From assembly GCF_050947875.1 (NCBI RefSeq), contig NC_134569.1:203850127-203914126 (forward strand): 64,000 bases of DNA. The letters are read 5' to 3'. Within the stretch, counting starts at the first letter, position 1. Every line of letters starts with the position of its first letter. Positions 35,475 to 47,464 of the stretch are shown here, in pieces. The position numbers and the translations under genes are program-made. This DNA is from Dermacentor variabilis. Lineage: Eukaryota; Arthropoda; Arachnida; Ixodida; Ixodidae. The notes beneath the pieces were generated by a model that did no database searches, had not been told where the DNA came from, and saw only the letters and a program-made list of their open reading frames with translations.

Positions 35475-35761
35475 TTAGATTTCCGGCACTGTTTTTATTG
35501 ATATAGCAATTGTATGGACACTCCAGGCGCATTTTTGGCGTCGGCGTCGCCGTGAGGTTCCGTATAAAGTCCCATGGGCGATAAGATCGCCGCCGCGCGC
35601 CGTACGCTGTATGTGCGAGTGCAGGCGTGCGAGGGTGAGCCGGCGAACGCGCCTCAATCCCGCGTGCGCAAGCAAGGAAGGCGGGGCGCAAGCGCGCCCT
35701 CTTCTGTCACGCGCAAGGTAGGGGGGTGAGGCGAAAGAGGGGAGGGCGTTCTTCGGCTGCT
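35475..35761. repeat. Dispersed tick repeat fragment
   Basis: TATAGCAATTGTATGGACAC, CTCCAGGCGCATTTTTGGCG and GAGGTTCCGTATAAAGTCC form a block I recall as very common in tick genomic DNA. Identity rests on memory and is unverified. Confidence 0.35.
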
Positions 35762-35982
35762 GTAAAGCACCTCAATTTTCCAAAAGTAGCGCCATTCTTA
35801 GATCTTTCCGCCAGCGCACTTTCTCCAGCGTTTCCTCCTCCACGCCTTCTTCGCTCTTCCATTGGCCAATCTGTGTGCCGTGGAAGCCCACGTCGCGCTT
35901 TCGTATATTTTTTTCTTTGCAGCGCGCTCCGACCGCCATTGCTGGCCCAGTGTGACGAAAGTAAGCGCAGACGGATTTATTT

Positions 35983-37385
35983 ATTTATTTATTCCAAATA
36001 CCCTCAAACGCAATTGCACTGTACAGGGGAGTGGTTACGAAGCAACGGTAAGTTATACAAAGTTATAAAAAAGAAAGGGTAGTACAAAAGTCTATTAAGG
36101 CAGAATACAAGAAATGTCAACAAAACAAAAAATAAACGAACAGCGGGATACAAACAAAATGACTCGCGATATCTCACAGTTAGTTACAATGAAAAAATGC
36201 AAATAAGGATTGTCTGAACAAAGCAAGGTCCGTGATGGAAACAAGATTTGCAGGAAGGGGGTTCCAGTCATGTGAGGTGTTTGGTATGAAAGAGTGTAGG
36301 AATGTGTTTGTGCGAGAGGATGCATACCCTACTTTACTAATGTGGTCAAACCGCGATGAAAGGTACGTGGGTGGAGGGATGAGCTCAGCGTGTAGATGAT
36401 GGTGATGGTATACTTTCTGAAATAAACATAAGCGAAAAACTTTCCTGCGTAGTGATAACTGCGAGAACGCTAAACTGGCTTTCATTGCTGTTATGCTGGA
36501 TTTACGAAAATAATGGGCTAGTATGAAACGTGTGGAGTTATCTGAATCAATTCCAGTGCATTAATAAGGTTATCATGGTCAGGATCCCAAACAGCATTGG
36601 CATATTCTAATTTGGGGCGCAGAAGTGTTTTATAAGGAATCAATTTTAGTTCTGTTGGAGACTGACTGAAATTTCGACGTAAGTATCCTACCATTCGATT
36701 TGCGTTATTAATTATTACAGCGACGTGAGTTTTCCATGTTAGATGAGACGCTATACTGATTCCGAGATAACGATAGCATGAAACTTGTTCGAGCGTACTA
36801 CTTTTAGCTTTATAAATTGGGCGGTGTTCATTTGTGCGAGAAACACGCATTCATTTGCATTTATTAATATTTAATTTCACAGGCCACTTATCGCGCGAGC
36901 CCATTATCCAACCTAAGTCAGATTTTAACATGTCTTTATCGTGCTCGCTACTAATTTCGCGATATATAACACAATCATCAGCGTAAAGGTGAATAATAGA
37001 AGAAACACAACTTTGTAAATAATTACTGTAAATTAAGAAAAGCAATGGACCTAAAACGAAGGCCTGAGGTACGCCAGATCGAACATACGATGGTTAAGAA
37101 TCGGGATCGTTAACCGTGATATAATGAAGTCGATTAATAAGAAAATATTCTATCCATGTTAAAAAATTATGATCTAAGTTCAAGGCTGAATGTTTGGCAG
37201 GAAGTAGTGTGTCGCTTACTTTATCGAATGCTTTCGCGAAGTCTGACTATATGCAGTCAGCTTGGGAACTTCTGTCCAGTATGGTGTGCAAGCGATGTGT
37301 GAAAAATACTAGTTGTGTGTCACATGAGTAGGATCGGCGGAAACCGTGTTGAGCACCCGCGAAGAAGTTATTTGAGTGTAAGAAT
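35983..37385 (-). pseudogene. LINE reverse transcriptase (CR1/L2-like), 5'-truncated
   Basis: Reads on the minus strand from QHGFRRSYSCDTQLVFF (start of the preserved RT), through FAKAFDKVSDTLL and SGVPQAFVLGPLLFLIY, to the catalytic HLYADDCVIY (about 36995-36960). Then come SCYRYLGISIASHLTW and KTLLRPKLEYANAVWDPDHD. Endonuclease and ORF1 are missing. Several stops and frame changes separate the segments. The 3' end is an AAAT-repeat tail (plus strand TTTA repeats, 35983-36000), directly against P-element sequence. Both catalytic Asp are kept, but the frame is broken. Confidence 0.85.
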
Positions 37386-37395
37386 CGAATTGATC

Positions 37396-37591
37396 GCGGG
37401 AGGTCGCGGGATCAAATCGCGCTCACGTCGGCCGCATTTCGATGGGGCGGATGTGCAAAGACGGCCGTGTTCTGTCCATTGGGCCATGTTACAGAACCCC
37501 AGCTGGTCAAAATGAATTCTAAGTCCCCCATTACGGCGTGCCTATAATCATATCGTTGTTCTGGCACTTAAAACCCAAGAATCAATTTTTT
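37396..37591 (+). mobile_element. Ruka SINE, 5'-truncated and diverged
   Basis: Starts in the B-box region (AGGTCGCGGGATCAAATCGC), then GGCCGCATTTCGATGGGGC, CCCCAGCTGGTCAAAATGAA, CCCCCATTACGGCGTGCC and a T-rich end. The A-box part is absent. It abuts the truncated 5' end of the LINE. Confidence 0.75.
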
Positions 37592-38415
37592 CTGTCTTGT
37601 GTGGCTTGAGTGTTCCAGTTAAAGCAACAGTGCTTCCCTGCGAAAACTTATAACTCAGAAGAATACAGACGTACGTGGTGTACAAATATAAAATAAGTAC
37701 TTCAACAAAAGTGTTACTGTTGCTAATGGGGGGGGGGGGGTAATTATTTTCGGAACCTCTGTTCAGTTGTCCTCATCACATTCGTTCTTGCTATCAAGTT
37801 CCAACCACTTGCACTGTAATAAATAAAAAAAAAGGCGATTCGATGTGCTGGTACGTTGTTTAAATTATCAATACTGTCTACGTGTGAAAACATTGCTCAT
37901 GGCCGCCACAACCCTTGCATGAGCTATACACATCTCTAAAATCCGCGGAGCACAAGTGGCCCTGTCGCTAGGCGTTGCTGGCCCCTGACAAAAGGAATCT
38001 CACCGCCGCCCGCAGAACAAAAGTATCCTACAGGTACGTAAATGAACCTACAAAACCATGTACGCATACTTTCACGCCGTCAAAACCTGGAACTGAGGTA
38101 ATTACGCGCGTGTTTGAGCCAACTGTGTGCATGCGTCGTGTTTCAGCAACACGAACTCTCAATGTGCGGGCGCTTTACGCCTTAAATAATGGTCCTTTTC
38201 TTTCTCTTTTTTTTTGTGCGATTCGAACACGACATTATGAAGGCCAGTTACTGACGGACGAAGCAAAATCTCGCCTCAAAAACTGCTCCGAAGGGCTCGA
38301 ACGAACTTTTCCGCAGATTTCCTCTGGTAGCGCGTTAGCCGTCGTCTGCTACGGCAGGGCCAGCAAAGGCGGCGCCGCTGTAGAGCGGAGGAGGAGGAAA
38401 GTGGTTGTCGCTACT

Positions 38416-39113
38416 AGAGGTTTATAATAGAGGCCCCAAACGTTTTGGGACCCCAAAGAAATAGCTTCGAAGCCACTGTGCATGCGCGAGACGCAAATTG
38501 CGTTTGGGTTTTGCGTTGGGCACGCTGTTTCACTGATCTAGCGGGAGCCCCAAAAGTTGCCCAAAAAGATTTGCGTAAACAAATATTGCGGCACCCATCG
38601 AAGCGACGGCTCTAACCTAGCACCAAACTGGATTCGATTCGTGGTAACGTGTGAAGCTCGCAAGCTACGAGAAGTGACTGCGCTTATCGCTTTCTCTCAA
38701 CTATAGCGTGCGTTATGAAGATTGATTCATTAGACGTCGCTGATTCGGAATTCGATTGTAGATGTTATGGCTCGTAGGCCTAATACGGCTTAGCTTGGCT
38801 GGTGAAGGCACGTAAAGTCGGTTACTGAAAACTAAGGGCCGCTAATTGTTTGATGCTTACAGAATAACCTCCAAATTGTAAATAAACATGAATACATGAA
38901 AGTCAAAATTACTATTGTTATCATAAAATGGTACACATTATTTAATTATTTCTAATAGCTTTTCTTTGACGCCGTAGTGACGCTGTCAGCGCAAGCCGCT
39001 ATCCGCAAACCCAGAGCTATATTCTAAACCTCTTTACTCCTGTGCGCCCCAACGCTTACACACACAAAGCCCTTTGGGGCCCCAAACTATTGGGGCTCCT
39101 ATTCTAAAGCTCT
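38416..39113. mobile_element. MITE with ~40-bp inverted ends
   Basis: Left end AGAGGTTTATAATAGAGGCC continues with CCAAACGTTTTGGGACCCC. The right end read in reverse is AGAGCTTTAGAATAGGAGCC, continuing with CCAATAGTTTGGGGCCCC. It splits the right terminus of P-type copy 2. Flanks CTACT and TTACT suggest a 4-5 bp target duplication. A second version of the right end (ATTCTAAACCTCTTTACT) lies just inside it at about 39023. No coding region. Confidence 0.65.
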
Positions 39114-39137
39114 TTACTTTTGGAGATTGAGGGTTTT

Positions 39138-39653
39138 CCGACGGCTGAGGTTTTCCGACGGGCCGTGCGGGCGCCGTATCTTGAACGTGATCTTTGATGT
39201 GGCCGCCGCACGGGCCTCATCTTCAAAGCGATCTGCGATGTTTGCAGAGTGCACGTAGTGCCGGTAGCTTCGTATGCGCTGTGCTTTCGACATTCCGTTC
39301 GCGTCGAAGCGAGAGACGCGAGGTCCCGTCACTTGTTGCTGCTACCGCGACTCCTCAGTCCAGCGTATTCACAGCGAGTTTCCGCAGTCATCGAGCGTGA
39401 TGTGTTGATGTTTACCTGTGCGCGTGTGACACCGTGCTTGCTAATTTAGTTAGTAAGCGAATGTTTACATGTTCATACGGCCGATAGAGCTACTATCCTT
39501 ACTTCGTATAGCCACTAATTTGCTATCGGAATTGATGCTTCGCCTTTCGGGTGAAACTGCGAACTTTTTTTTTTCATTCCTGATGCTAGCCCACAACATA
39601 GCTTTGTGATACTAGAGCAGAATATTTCGTTTTACTGTGCTTCGCTGAGCATC
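39138..39653. other. No gene recognised
   Basis: Begins with a 17-bp tandem (TTTTCCGACGG twice). Otherwise unremarkable. Confidence 0.35.
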
Positions 39654-39655
39654 TA

Positions 39656-39887
39656 CAGTGCGCGTGCGCCCTTGTGCAGAGCGCGGGAACAGAGGCCGCC
39701 GGGGCGCTCCTCAGCCAGCCAGCGACGTCTAACGGTAGTGGCTGGGCCAGAGATTAGATGCGTAGGCCACTGCGTGCCGAGACACCTCTTATCTCGAGCC
39801 CAGCAGCTACCTGAGACGTCGCTGGCGGCCTCCGGAGCGCCCTGCGGCCGCCTTTCCCGCGCTCTACACTAGGGTGCACGCGCATTG
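39656..39887. mobile_element. Hairpin MITE, Tc1/mariner type
   Basis: A 232-bp element that is almost entirely inverted repeat, with arms of about 105 bp. It starts CAGTGCGCGTGCGCCC and ends GGGTGCACGCGCATTG. Matching inner blocks are GAGCGCGGGAA, GGGCGCTCC and CCAGCGACGTCT. TA lies on both sides (39654-39655 and 39888-39889). A CAGT-type terminus with a TA duplication is typical of Tc1/mariner-mobilised MITEs. Confidence 0.75.
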
Positions 39888-41394
39888 TACAGGCGCCGAT
39901 AAAAGTGGTAGGCGGTAACTGGTGACACGCGCGTGGTAGAAGCGAAATGCCATACTAAAACGCTGCTGCCACGCACGGGAGTGACGTCACAGTTATGATG
40001 ACGTTGTTTAAACAAGCATGGCGTGTTCCGGTTTATAGTTTTGCGCGCGCTGCTGGAGCTCCTTCAGCTGTTCAGCCTAGCTAAAACACAATTTTACGGT
40101 TTCTTACTGTGTTGTGTGATAGAGTGTTGTTCTAGTTAGTTGCGCTGGAAGAACCGGATGGTGTTCGAGATTGCAATCTCGAGCCACACTTGGGCGCAAC
40201 GCTGGAGCAGCTTGTTTCCTTATGCCTTGGAGAGGCGTTTATGGTTGGTAGTGTGATCTTGTGCAGCTCCTGTTATGTTTTTCAGTGCTGTTGCTCTTGT
40301 TTGTTGAATTTACTGGTGTGAATGGGGCATATGTGGGCTCTTAGTTTGGCAGAACTTTTTGCTCTTATGGTAAAAACGTTTAAACTCGTTCCAAGTGCTT
40401 GTTGCTGCAGTCAATTGCCGCTTAGTGCTGTGCATCGATCGCGAAAAAAAAAAATTGTTTCGTCCTTCGTAGGATTGCTGTTGCAGATATTGCCTGAGTA
40501 AGTGAGCTGTTGAAATTTTTATATGGCACTCGATGTCGCATTTACCTCTACTGTTTGTTGTCTTTCATGTTCATACTGTTCCCTTGTTTATCTCGGATTT
40601 TGGCGGCTAGCGAATCGCGACTTGCTTGAGCACCTGCTCGCCACAGTTCAAAAGGAACATGTTGAGCAACCCCAATGTAAACTATGAAGACAAATATTGC
40701 AGAACGTGGCCCAGCCGCTCATAATTCTACTCTGGCTCAATTTTGTTGTAAACCTTGGCTGTCTTGAAGACCAAGAAATTTTCTTACATTTCTTCCAGCT
40801 AGTTTGCTAAGCTGCTATTTAGCATTGCTTCTTTTGATGGCGCTATGCGAGGTACCAGGTTTGCGCAAATGTTCCTCGCAACTTGTTTGCAAACACGATG
40901 TAGGTTTATTGCAGGAACCTGCATTAGGTTATAGATGTGACATGCACGCTAATATGACCGGTGTGGGTTTGCAGGTCCATGCATGCCACTCTCAAACAAA
41001 TGCCAAGTTTCCATTGTATGGATCTTCCTTGACTTCGCAGGGCTTGTTTGGTTAATCCCTTCATCTGTGCAATAGAATGCTCATAGGTCTTGAGCCTTAG
41101 CCTGATCCTCTTGTCCAAAAAAAAAGATCTTTTAGGCATTGCGAACTAGCCCTGGAAGTAGTTAGTTAGGCATTGCGTTACGAAATATATCTGAGTGACA
41201 ATGTGACAATTTTTGCCTCTATAACCTTTCTTTTCTCCCATCTTATCAGTGAAGGCCTTGTTCAAACAGAGTGCCGTGCAGTGACAGAAATTCTCATCAC
41301 AATAAGCAAATCTCTGAAGGAGATTTTTGAGTCTGACTAGGACTTCGTCTTGGACAAGTTGGTGAAGTCTGCTACACATTGTTTTTTCATACAA
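39888..41394. other. No gene recognised; CRE motif and perfect palindrome
   Basis: GTGACGTCAC (39981-39990) is a CRE palindrome at the border between GC-rich DNA to the left and AT-rich DNA to the right, which would suit a plus-strand promoter, but no exon follows convincingly. TCGAGATTGCAATCTCGA at 40165-40182 is a perfect 18-bp palindrome. Confidence 0.3.
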
Positions 41395-43680
41395 ACTACA
41401 CATTTTTTTTTCATACAAACTGCAGCCCGTTAGGGCTATGGCAGGAGTGGGTGTACATGCGAGTAAAACTAATTATGATATGCAGAAACGGGAACATAGA
41501 AATAGAAAAATGTAACGGAACGATACATCAGCAGCAGCATTTAAATATTGAGAAATGGGTAACAAATAAACTTCGGCAGGTAACAAATTCCACTGTTCAA
41601 TCATGCGGGGGAAAAAACTATTAGAAAGTGTTAGTGCGTGGATGGAGTGGTCTGATATTAGAGGCATGATAAGCTCTAGTTGAAGTCGAGCAAACAGGCG
41701 TTAAAAGGGAGGGATCTGATAGGTGACAAAGAGAGTTCTTATAAGAATAGAAAATTTTCTGAGATTCTATGTGCCGCCGTCTAGAAAGAAACTGGAGGTT
41801 TAATTCCGCAAAGCAGCTGACGGTGAAAAGTCTGTCGAAGCGACGGTAAACAAAACGAATAGCCTTCCTCTGGACCAATTCAATGCAATTAATTTCACAT
41901 TGTTTATATGGGCTCCATACAGAGGAAGCATATTCTAAAATTGGGCGAATCAGTGTTTTGTATGCTACTAATTTAGTGTTCCTCGGAGCAGCAGACAAAG
42001 TACGGCGGATGTAACCAAGTTTTTTTAACGCTTTACTACAAATGTAATTATATGTTTGGACCAAGACAAGGTGGGTGTAAAAATGACACCTAAATATTTT
42101 GTATTGAAAAACTCGTGTTAGTGGTACACCGTTGCATATATAATCAAAACATAGGGCCTGCTTCTGTTAGTAAAATACATTATAACAGTTCTATCAAAAT
42201 TGATGCTCATTTTCCAGGTAGCACACCAGTCACAAAATGCAACAAAGGCATCTTTAAGGCGCTGATGATCAGCAAGTGAGTCAGCCGGGCTGTACATAAC
42301 ACAATCGTCAGCATAGAGGTGTATTTTTGAAGTTACATGGTCTGGAAGGTCGTTAATCAACAATAAGAATAGTAGAGGTCCAAGTACAGATCCCTGTGGG
42401 ACCCCTGAGGTGACGTCGACTACAGATGAATCCGCAGAATCATAGCATACAAATTGGGAACGCATAGAAAGGAAACTGAAAATCCAAGATACTTACTGAG
42501 GGTTATTTAGAATATTATGGAGTTTCAAAAGAAATTTAGATTGTAGTACAGTGTCGAAAGCTTTGCTATAAAGTCAATGAAAATGGTGTCAATCTGATTA
42601 CCTAAGTCGATGTAATGGGAAAGATCAAGAGTAAACTCTGCAAGTTGGGTTACAGTACTAAAACCGTGCATGAAGCCATGCTGAAATATGTTCAATGGGT
42701 AATATTTTCAAGGAACATTATTATATGCTTATAGATTATGTGTTCTAGTATTTTGCATGAGGTTGGGGTTAAAGAAATAGGCCTATAGTTAGATGAGAGC
42801 TGTGTTACACCAGGTTTATATAAAGGTAGCTCTTTAGCTCTTTTCCAGGAAGAAGGCACAACGCCGCTATTAAGGGACTTCTGACATATAATGAACAGAT
42901 ATTTAGGTGTCCATAGCGAGAATCGTACTAAAAAGGAATATGGAATTCCATCAGGGCCGGCTGGTTTTTTAGTATCTAAGTTTAGTACGAGATTCAATAC
43001 ACCTAGGCTAATGTTGATATCATCAATTGCATAAGAATCGTTAGTTGTAAGTGTTGAAAGACTGGAATCATCCGAGGCAAACACTGACTGAAAATATGTA
43101 TTAAACGCTTCTGAAATCTCTAATGGATCGTTAACAACACTGTTGTTGATTTTAAAAGATGTGGAAGAAGAAGAGCCAGGAGATATGAAAGACCAGAATT
43201 TACTGGGGTTAGACTTGAACAGTTTCGGCAACTGAACATTATATAAAAAATTTTTCACCTTTTCTTTTTCTGCAGTTCATTTTTTACCTGAGTGCACAAA
43301 ACGCATGCCTGAGGATTGTTTGAGCACTTAGTGCGAAGTCTGCCAGCTCGTCGCGATAAGTGCAGCAGTTCTCGGTTCATCCAGGGAAGGTTATTGTTTC
43401 TTTTTTTCTTAGTTTTCAAAGGAACAAATCGATCCATACATTATTTTACAATGCTTTCAAAACATGGCATGAGCGCATCTGCGTCACTAGATAGTCCAAG
43501 TGCCATTGAGGAAAGCCATGCCACGAGCGCATCTACGTCACTAGATAGACCAAGATAGTCCAAGTGCCATTGAGGAAAGCGAAATGGAAAATTGATTTAG
43601 CGGTGCGTTAAGGCAGATATATGTCCAGATTTTTGTAATAGGGCTGCCTCACGGTCGACTTCTGCCGCATTATTAGTATG
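41395..43680 (-). pseudogene. LINE reverse transcriptase (CR1/L2-like), endonuclease missing
   Basis: Minus-strand remnant covering the endonuclease-RT linker through the C-terminus. In order: PWMNRELLHLSRRAGRL linker (about 43390-43340), NPSKFWSFI, KKPAGPDGIPYSFL, SNYRPISLTPTSCKILEHI (about 42800), SGVPQGSVLGPLLFLLLIND, the catalytic HLYADDCVMYS (about 42325-42290), KTLIRPILEYASSVWSPY, and the FFPRMIEQWNLLP C-terminal motif (about 41600). Frames break at least four times. The linker carries a 54-bp (18-codon) in-frame duplication at about 43468-43580. The 3' end has A-rich tails with GTATGAAAAAA repeated twice (41384-41425). ORF1 and endonuclease are absent. Confidence 0.88.
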
Positions 43681-45421
43681 CGTTGCAGTGCTATCACAAG
43701 TTGGTGACAAGCTTCACACTATTTTAAATGTAAAACTTGTCTCTAGTTGCAAATCAGATTAAAGGGTCCGGTTAGGCAGACACTGCTGCTCCATGTAAAT
43801 AGCAGCTCCCAGGCGCATACCTTCACTGGACGCTGAAGTAACCAGAGCCTGGTCTGGCCGCCAGCATGAAACAAGAGAGGCGATGAAGCATTGGGGAGGG
43901 GGGAATCAAGTGAGGCACTAGATCACCTGGAGCAACAATCTAAAGAAAACGTATTTTATGTTAATCTTGCTTTATTAAACAATTGTCTCGCCCTAATGTG
44001 GCAAAAAGGACATCTTAACCAAGCCTCTTCACGGACAGGCAGAAGAATGACACAAATGTCCGGCAATGCGGTTAGAAATGTCAACATACGAGCACGGAAA
44101 GCACAGTTGCCGGTGATGTGAGGACTGACGACTTAACAAGTGCCACAATGCGGAATCGAAAGCGTACGCGTCAGCTCCTGCCTTTTAAAAAGATTCATGC
44201 TTTTATTGAACACGCCAATACTATGCTGTTCGTCGACCAGCTTCAAAGCCGCAAACTGCACTGTCTTGCAGGGTGCCTATTCCCCCATCTGTCCCCTAGT
44301 TGCGCTTCTGCTGTGACAGGTGTTGCGGCGCTCGCCGGCAAGTTGCACTGTCAGGAGCATATACTAGATTGACAAGTAACCTTATTTCTGCATTTCTTGT
44401 CAGCAATTGGGGCACACTTAGCTAAAACTTTCATGTTTAGTGCACTAGTGAGTATTTACTCTAAGCACCTTTATGACAAATTGACTGTCTTTGCTATGCG
44501 TTTAGCTGAAAACCTTCTATGTTTTTAAAACGGATTCTGAACAGTATCCACAATTGCCGGCCAAGTCACTTCCTTTGGCCTTCTCGGACGTTCTTATCTT
44601 CCAAGCTGAAGTAGCCCGTATCGAGCTGAGCCATAATTGTTTGACCGGATGATGAAAATAGGTAATGAACTCGGAGAAAGCATAGGGTAAATTAATTGTG
44701 CATTTTCGGAATTTATAAATAGTATGGAAAAGGGAAATGAAAGTGGACGAAAAGATAGTTTGCTGTAGGTAGGAGCTGAATCCACACCACCTTCATTAGG
44801 CATGTGGCGGCTTGCCAATTCAGCTGCTGCGGCACTCACCCTCCCATTCCCTTGGCAGAAGCCACTACCACTCACAGCCACAGCAGCAGATGTCTTAACT
44901 GCAGGCATCATGAAATACATCAGCAGGCAACTGTTCGAGGACTCTGACTTCGGCTGCCCCTTGATGCCCTAAGATACGGTGGTATGGTGGTTTATTGGCC
45001 ATTTGCCCAATTGGGGCAAGTGGCCTGTTGATGCGATTTCATTGAATGAACAGGCATTTGAAATCCAGCTTCACTCAATTTGTTGTACATGCTGTTACCA
45101 AATCTGTTCTTTGAAAGGTGAAGCGTTCCTCACTAGCACACACCATCGGACATAAAAAGAGCAGATATCACTAGATATGACTTCGTGCCATATGTGCTCA
45201 GAATTAGCCACAAATTGAAAAACTTGGCTGGTAGATATGGTGCCCCAGTGATTTCTCCCGCACCGAAGTGATTAGCCCAATTGTGTCTTTGTAACACGAG
45301 TACTGAGAGACAAGGATGTATGAAGAACCATGCCAAGCAGTTTGTGTGTTGTGCTGTGGGGGTTATCAGTGCAATACCTCTCTGCTGTGGCAAGTCCTAT
45401 GCAGGTCAGAGGGACTAGTGT
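43681..45421. other. No gene recognised
   Basis: Open frames of 76-108 codons on both strands without family resemblance. Confidence 0.35.
44997..45025. other. Near-perfect hairpin palindrome
   Basis: GGCCA-T-TTGCCC and GGGCAA-G-TGGCC form a 12-bp stem with one mismatch around AATTG. Role unknown. Confidence 0.7.
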
Positions 45422-45425
45422 CTAA

Positions 45426-46221
45426 AAGGACACTAAAGGCACTTATTAAGTCAGGCTAAAGTAATAGATTAGTGCTCGAGAACGTCGAAGGCGCCACTGT
45501 TATTGCGAACAGAGCTTCAGTAATTGATAAACGCAAGTAACTGCAGGACACAATTAGAGGCTGCCCCAACACATTAAAGTACCAGCCTGATGATGAAGGC
45601 ACTCCTCATTAAAGTTCTGTCGCTAGGACTTATCCACTAGTAATAAAAAGATTGCTGCATTGCATTATAAGATGAAAGAAAATGCTACTCGTCTAGTTCT
45701 ATTTGATATTTAGAAAAAAGAACCCATTGAGGTTACCCTTGAAAACATCGCCCACGTTTACACGTTTTAGTAGTTCCGTTATCACATAGTGCTGAGCTGG
45801 CTTTTCTGGCTCGCGATACTCACACAAATGCAAGTTACAGAGAATTCGATGTTTATGTGATGTTGCGGGATTCCCGAACAGTCCATGCGACTTGATCAAG
45901 AGCAGTTGCAGCGGTGAGTCCAACGTTCTGTCTTTGCTCGGTTGTTCCATGGCCGTGCATATGCATTTTGCACAGAAAACTGTAGCACCGTCTGTAAGGT
46001 ACTGTTTTACTCACCAATGGAAGTGAAGGGCAGTGATGGCACAATGTCGCCACTCTGTCCTCAGGAGCAGGTGATTTGAATTGCTCTCTAGGTATGCGAA
46101 CCCTTCAGACGCAATTTTCTCGTAAACTAAGTCTTTTGTTGGCACGAAACAAGCACTGTGAGGTTTATAGAATGCTACTTTAATAGGCCACATCTACTTC
46201 GTATTTGCCTTTAGTGTCCCA
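45426..46221. mobile_element. TTAA-type MITE (GGACACTAAAGGC family)
   Basis: Left end AAGGACACTAAAGGC, preceded by CTAA (45422-45425). The right end read in reverse is TGGGACACTAAAGGC, followed by TTAA (46222-46225). The interior starts with TTAAGTCAGGCTAAAG, which I associate with a common tick repeat. No coding region. Confidence 0.65.
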
Positions 46222-46225
46222 TTAA

Positions 46226-47250
46226 ATGACCATATTAGGAAGCACTCAAACAATTCAAATAAATTTCATGGTGTGCATCTTGGCACGCTTTGCAAGGCCT
46301 ATTAATGCGAACTGTGCTTTTCGCATGTTATGATTTTGGGCAGTGCATGAGTTCATGGAGGCATATGTTATTAGAACGATCCTGCATGTGTTAGTTAATA
46401 TAATTCATTTTAATTGCATGTGACCTTAGGAGCAGGCTAGTAGCCTATAAACTCTTGTATGCTACCCCAAGGCATTTAGGCGGTCAAAGTTAGGGCTGTC
46501 GACTATTTGTCTGCTCCTAAGCCCAATTAATGGCAAATCAGTTCTGTGGAAACCCGCAAAATCAAGGAAGGTTCACGAAAAGGAAAATTCTCATCAACCT
46601 GACTTTAGCACAATGTCCTGGGTTCCATCCCAGGACCCGGAAAAAATGTTTTTCAGCTATGAAGCTTTTTTTTTCAAAGAAATCCCTTATGGGTTTTTAA
46701 AAAACTGCTTTCGGCTGAGGAACCTACGAAGCCATCGTTGTTTTAACATTCATCACATGACATAGCCATAGGTATGTGCGATTGTATAACACATAATCAC
46801 TGATAACTTCACAATCCACGCTTCTCTTTCATATGCTCGTCCAGTACACATGTAGAACGCAACAGTCTGCATGTTGTAAGCTGACTTCAAATGGCCGGAG
46901 TAGAAATCATGCCGTCAGTGTCACACAATCATAGTCACTGACGTCTTTTTGCTTTCGTTACACACAGTTCATTTTGCACAAACATGTTGGTCCGCCTAGC
47001 AACACTTCACGTTAATCATAACAATGTTGGGTTACCAGCAAAATGTTACCATAACATTGGTTCCCATAATGCATGGGAGTCGCTCCATTTTGATTTCCGA
47101 CTTGTGTAAATGTTTAACCCTTCTGCTGGAACGCAAATTAACAAGTCCTCATGGTTAATTACATGAATGCAATAATGATTTGCAGGCTAAGGCAACCTTT
47201 TCTGACTTGCGAAAGAAGCACTGTGAGCAGAGGTCTATGTACAAAGAAGT
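46226..47250. other. No gene recognised
   Basis: AT-rich spacer before the compact LTR element. Confidence 0.4.
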
Positions 47251-47464
47251 AGTGGGAAGGCTAGGTTCGGTCGTCCTGGTCACCAATTAATGGGAGGCAG
47301 CATGAAGAGGTAGCCACGGCTTATTCAAGCCAGCCACCCATGGTGTCACGGGATCTTGGGAGCAGCCGTTCAGGTCGCGTGCACTAGCATGTTCTATTCT
47401 TGCTCTGCCTGTGCGTGAGCCCATCTTCTTTGCCTGTGTTGGAGGCGATAGTCGCTCGGCTACA
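47251..47464 (-). repeat. 3' LTR of the compact element
   Basis: 214 bp, shorter than its partner because part of the GTGAGCTGCGTCATCACTTT segment is missing. Confidence 0.6.

Larger units (their letters stand above)
35762..39137 (+). mobile_element. P-superfamily element, copy 2, heavily nested
   Basis: Left end TAAAGCACCTCAATTTTCC continues with AAAAGTAGCGCCATTCTTAG and the ATTGGCCAAT promoter palindrome as in copy 1. The right arm (about 37950-38415) matches 17960-18735 with the Ruka SINE absent. The final TTTTGGAGATTGAGGG lies beyond a MITE at 38416-39113. A LINE (35983-37385) and a Ruka fragment replace the THAP exon region. The 8-bp target duplication of copy 1 is not recognisable here, so the outermost right boundary is approximate. 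Confidence 0.65.
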
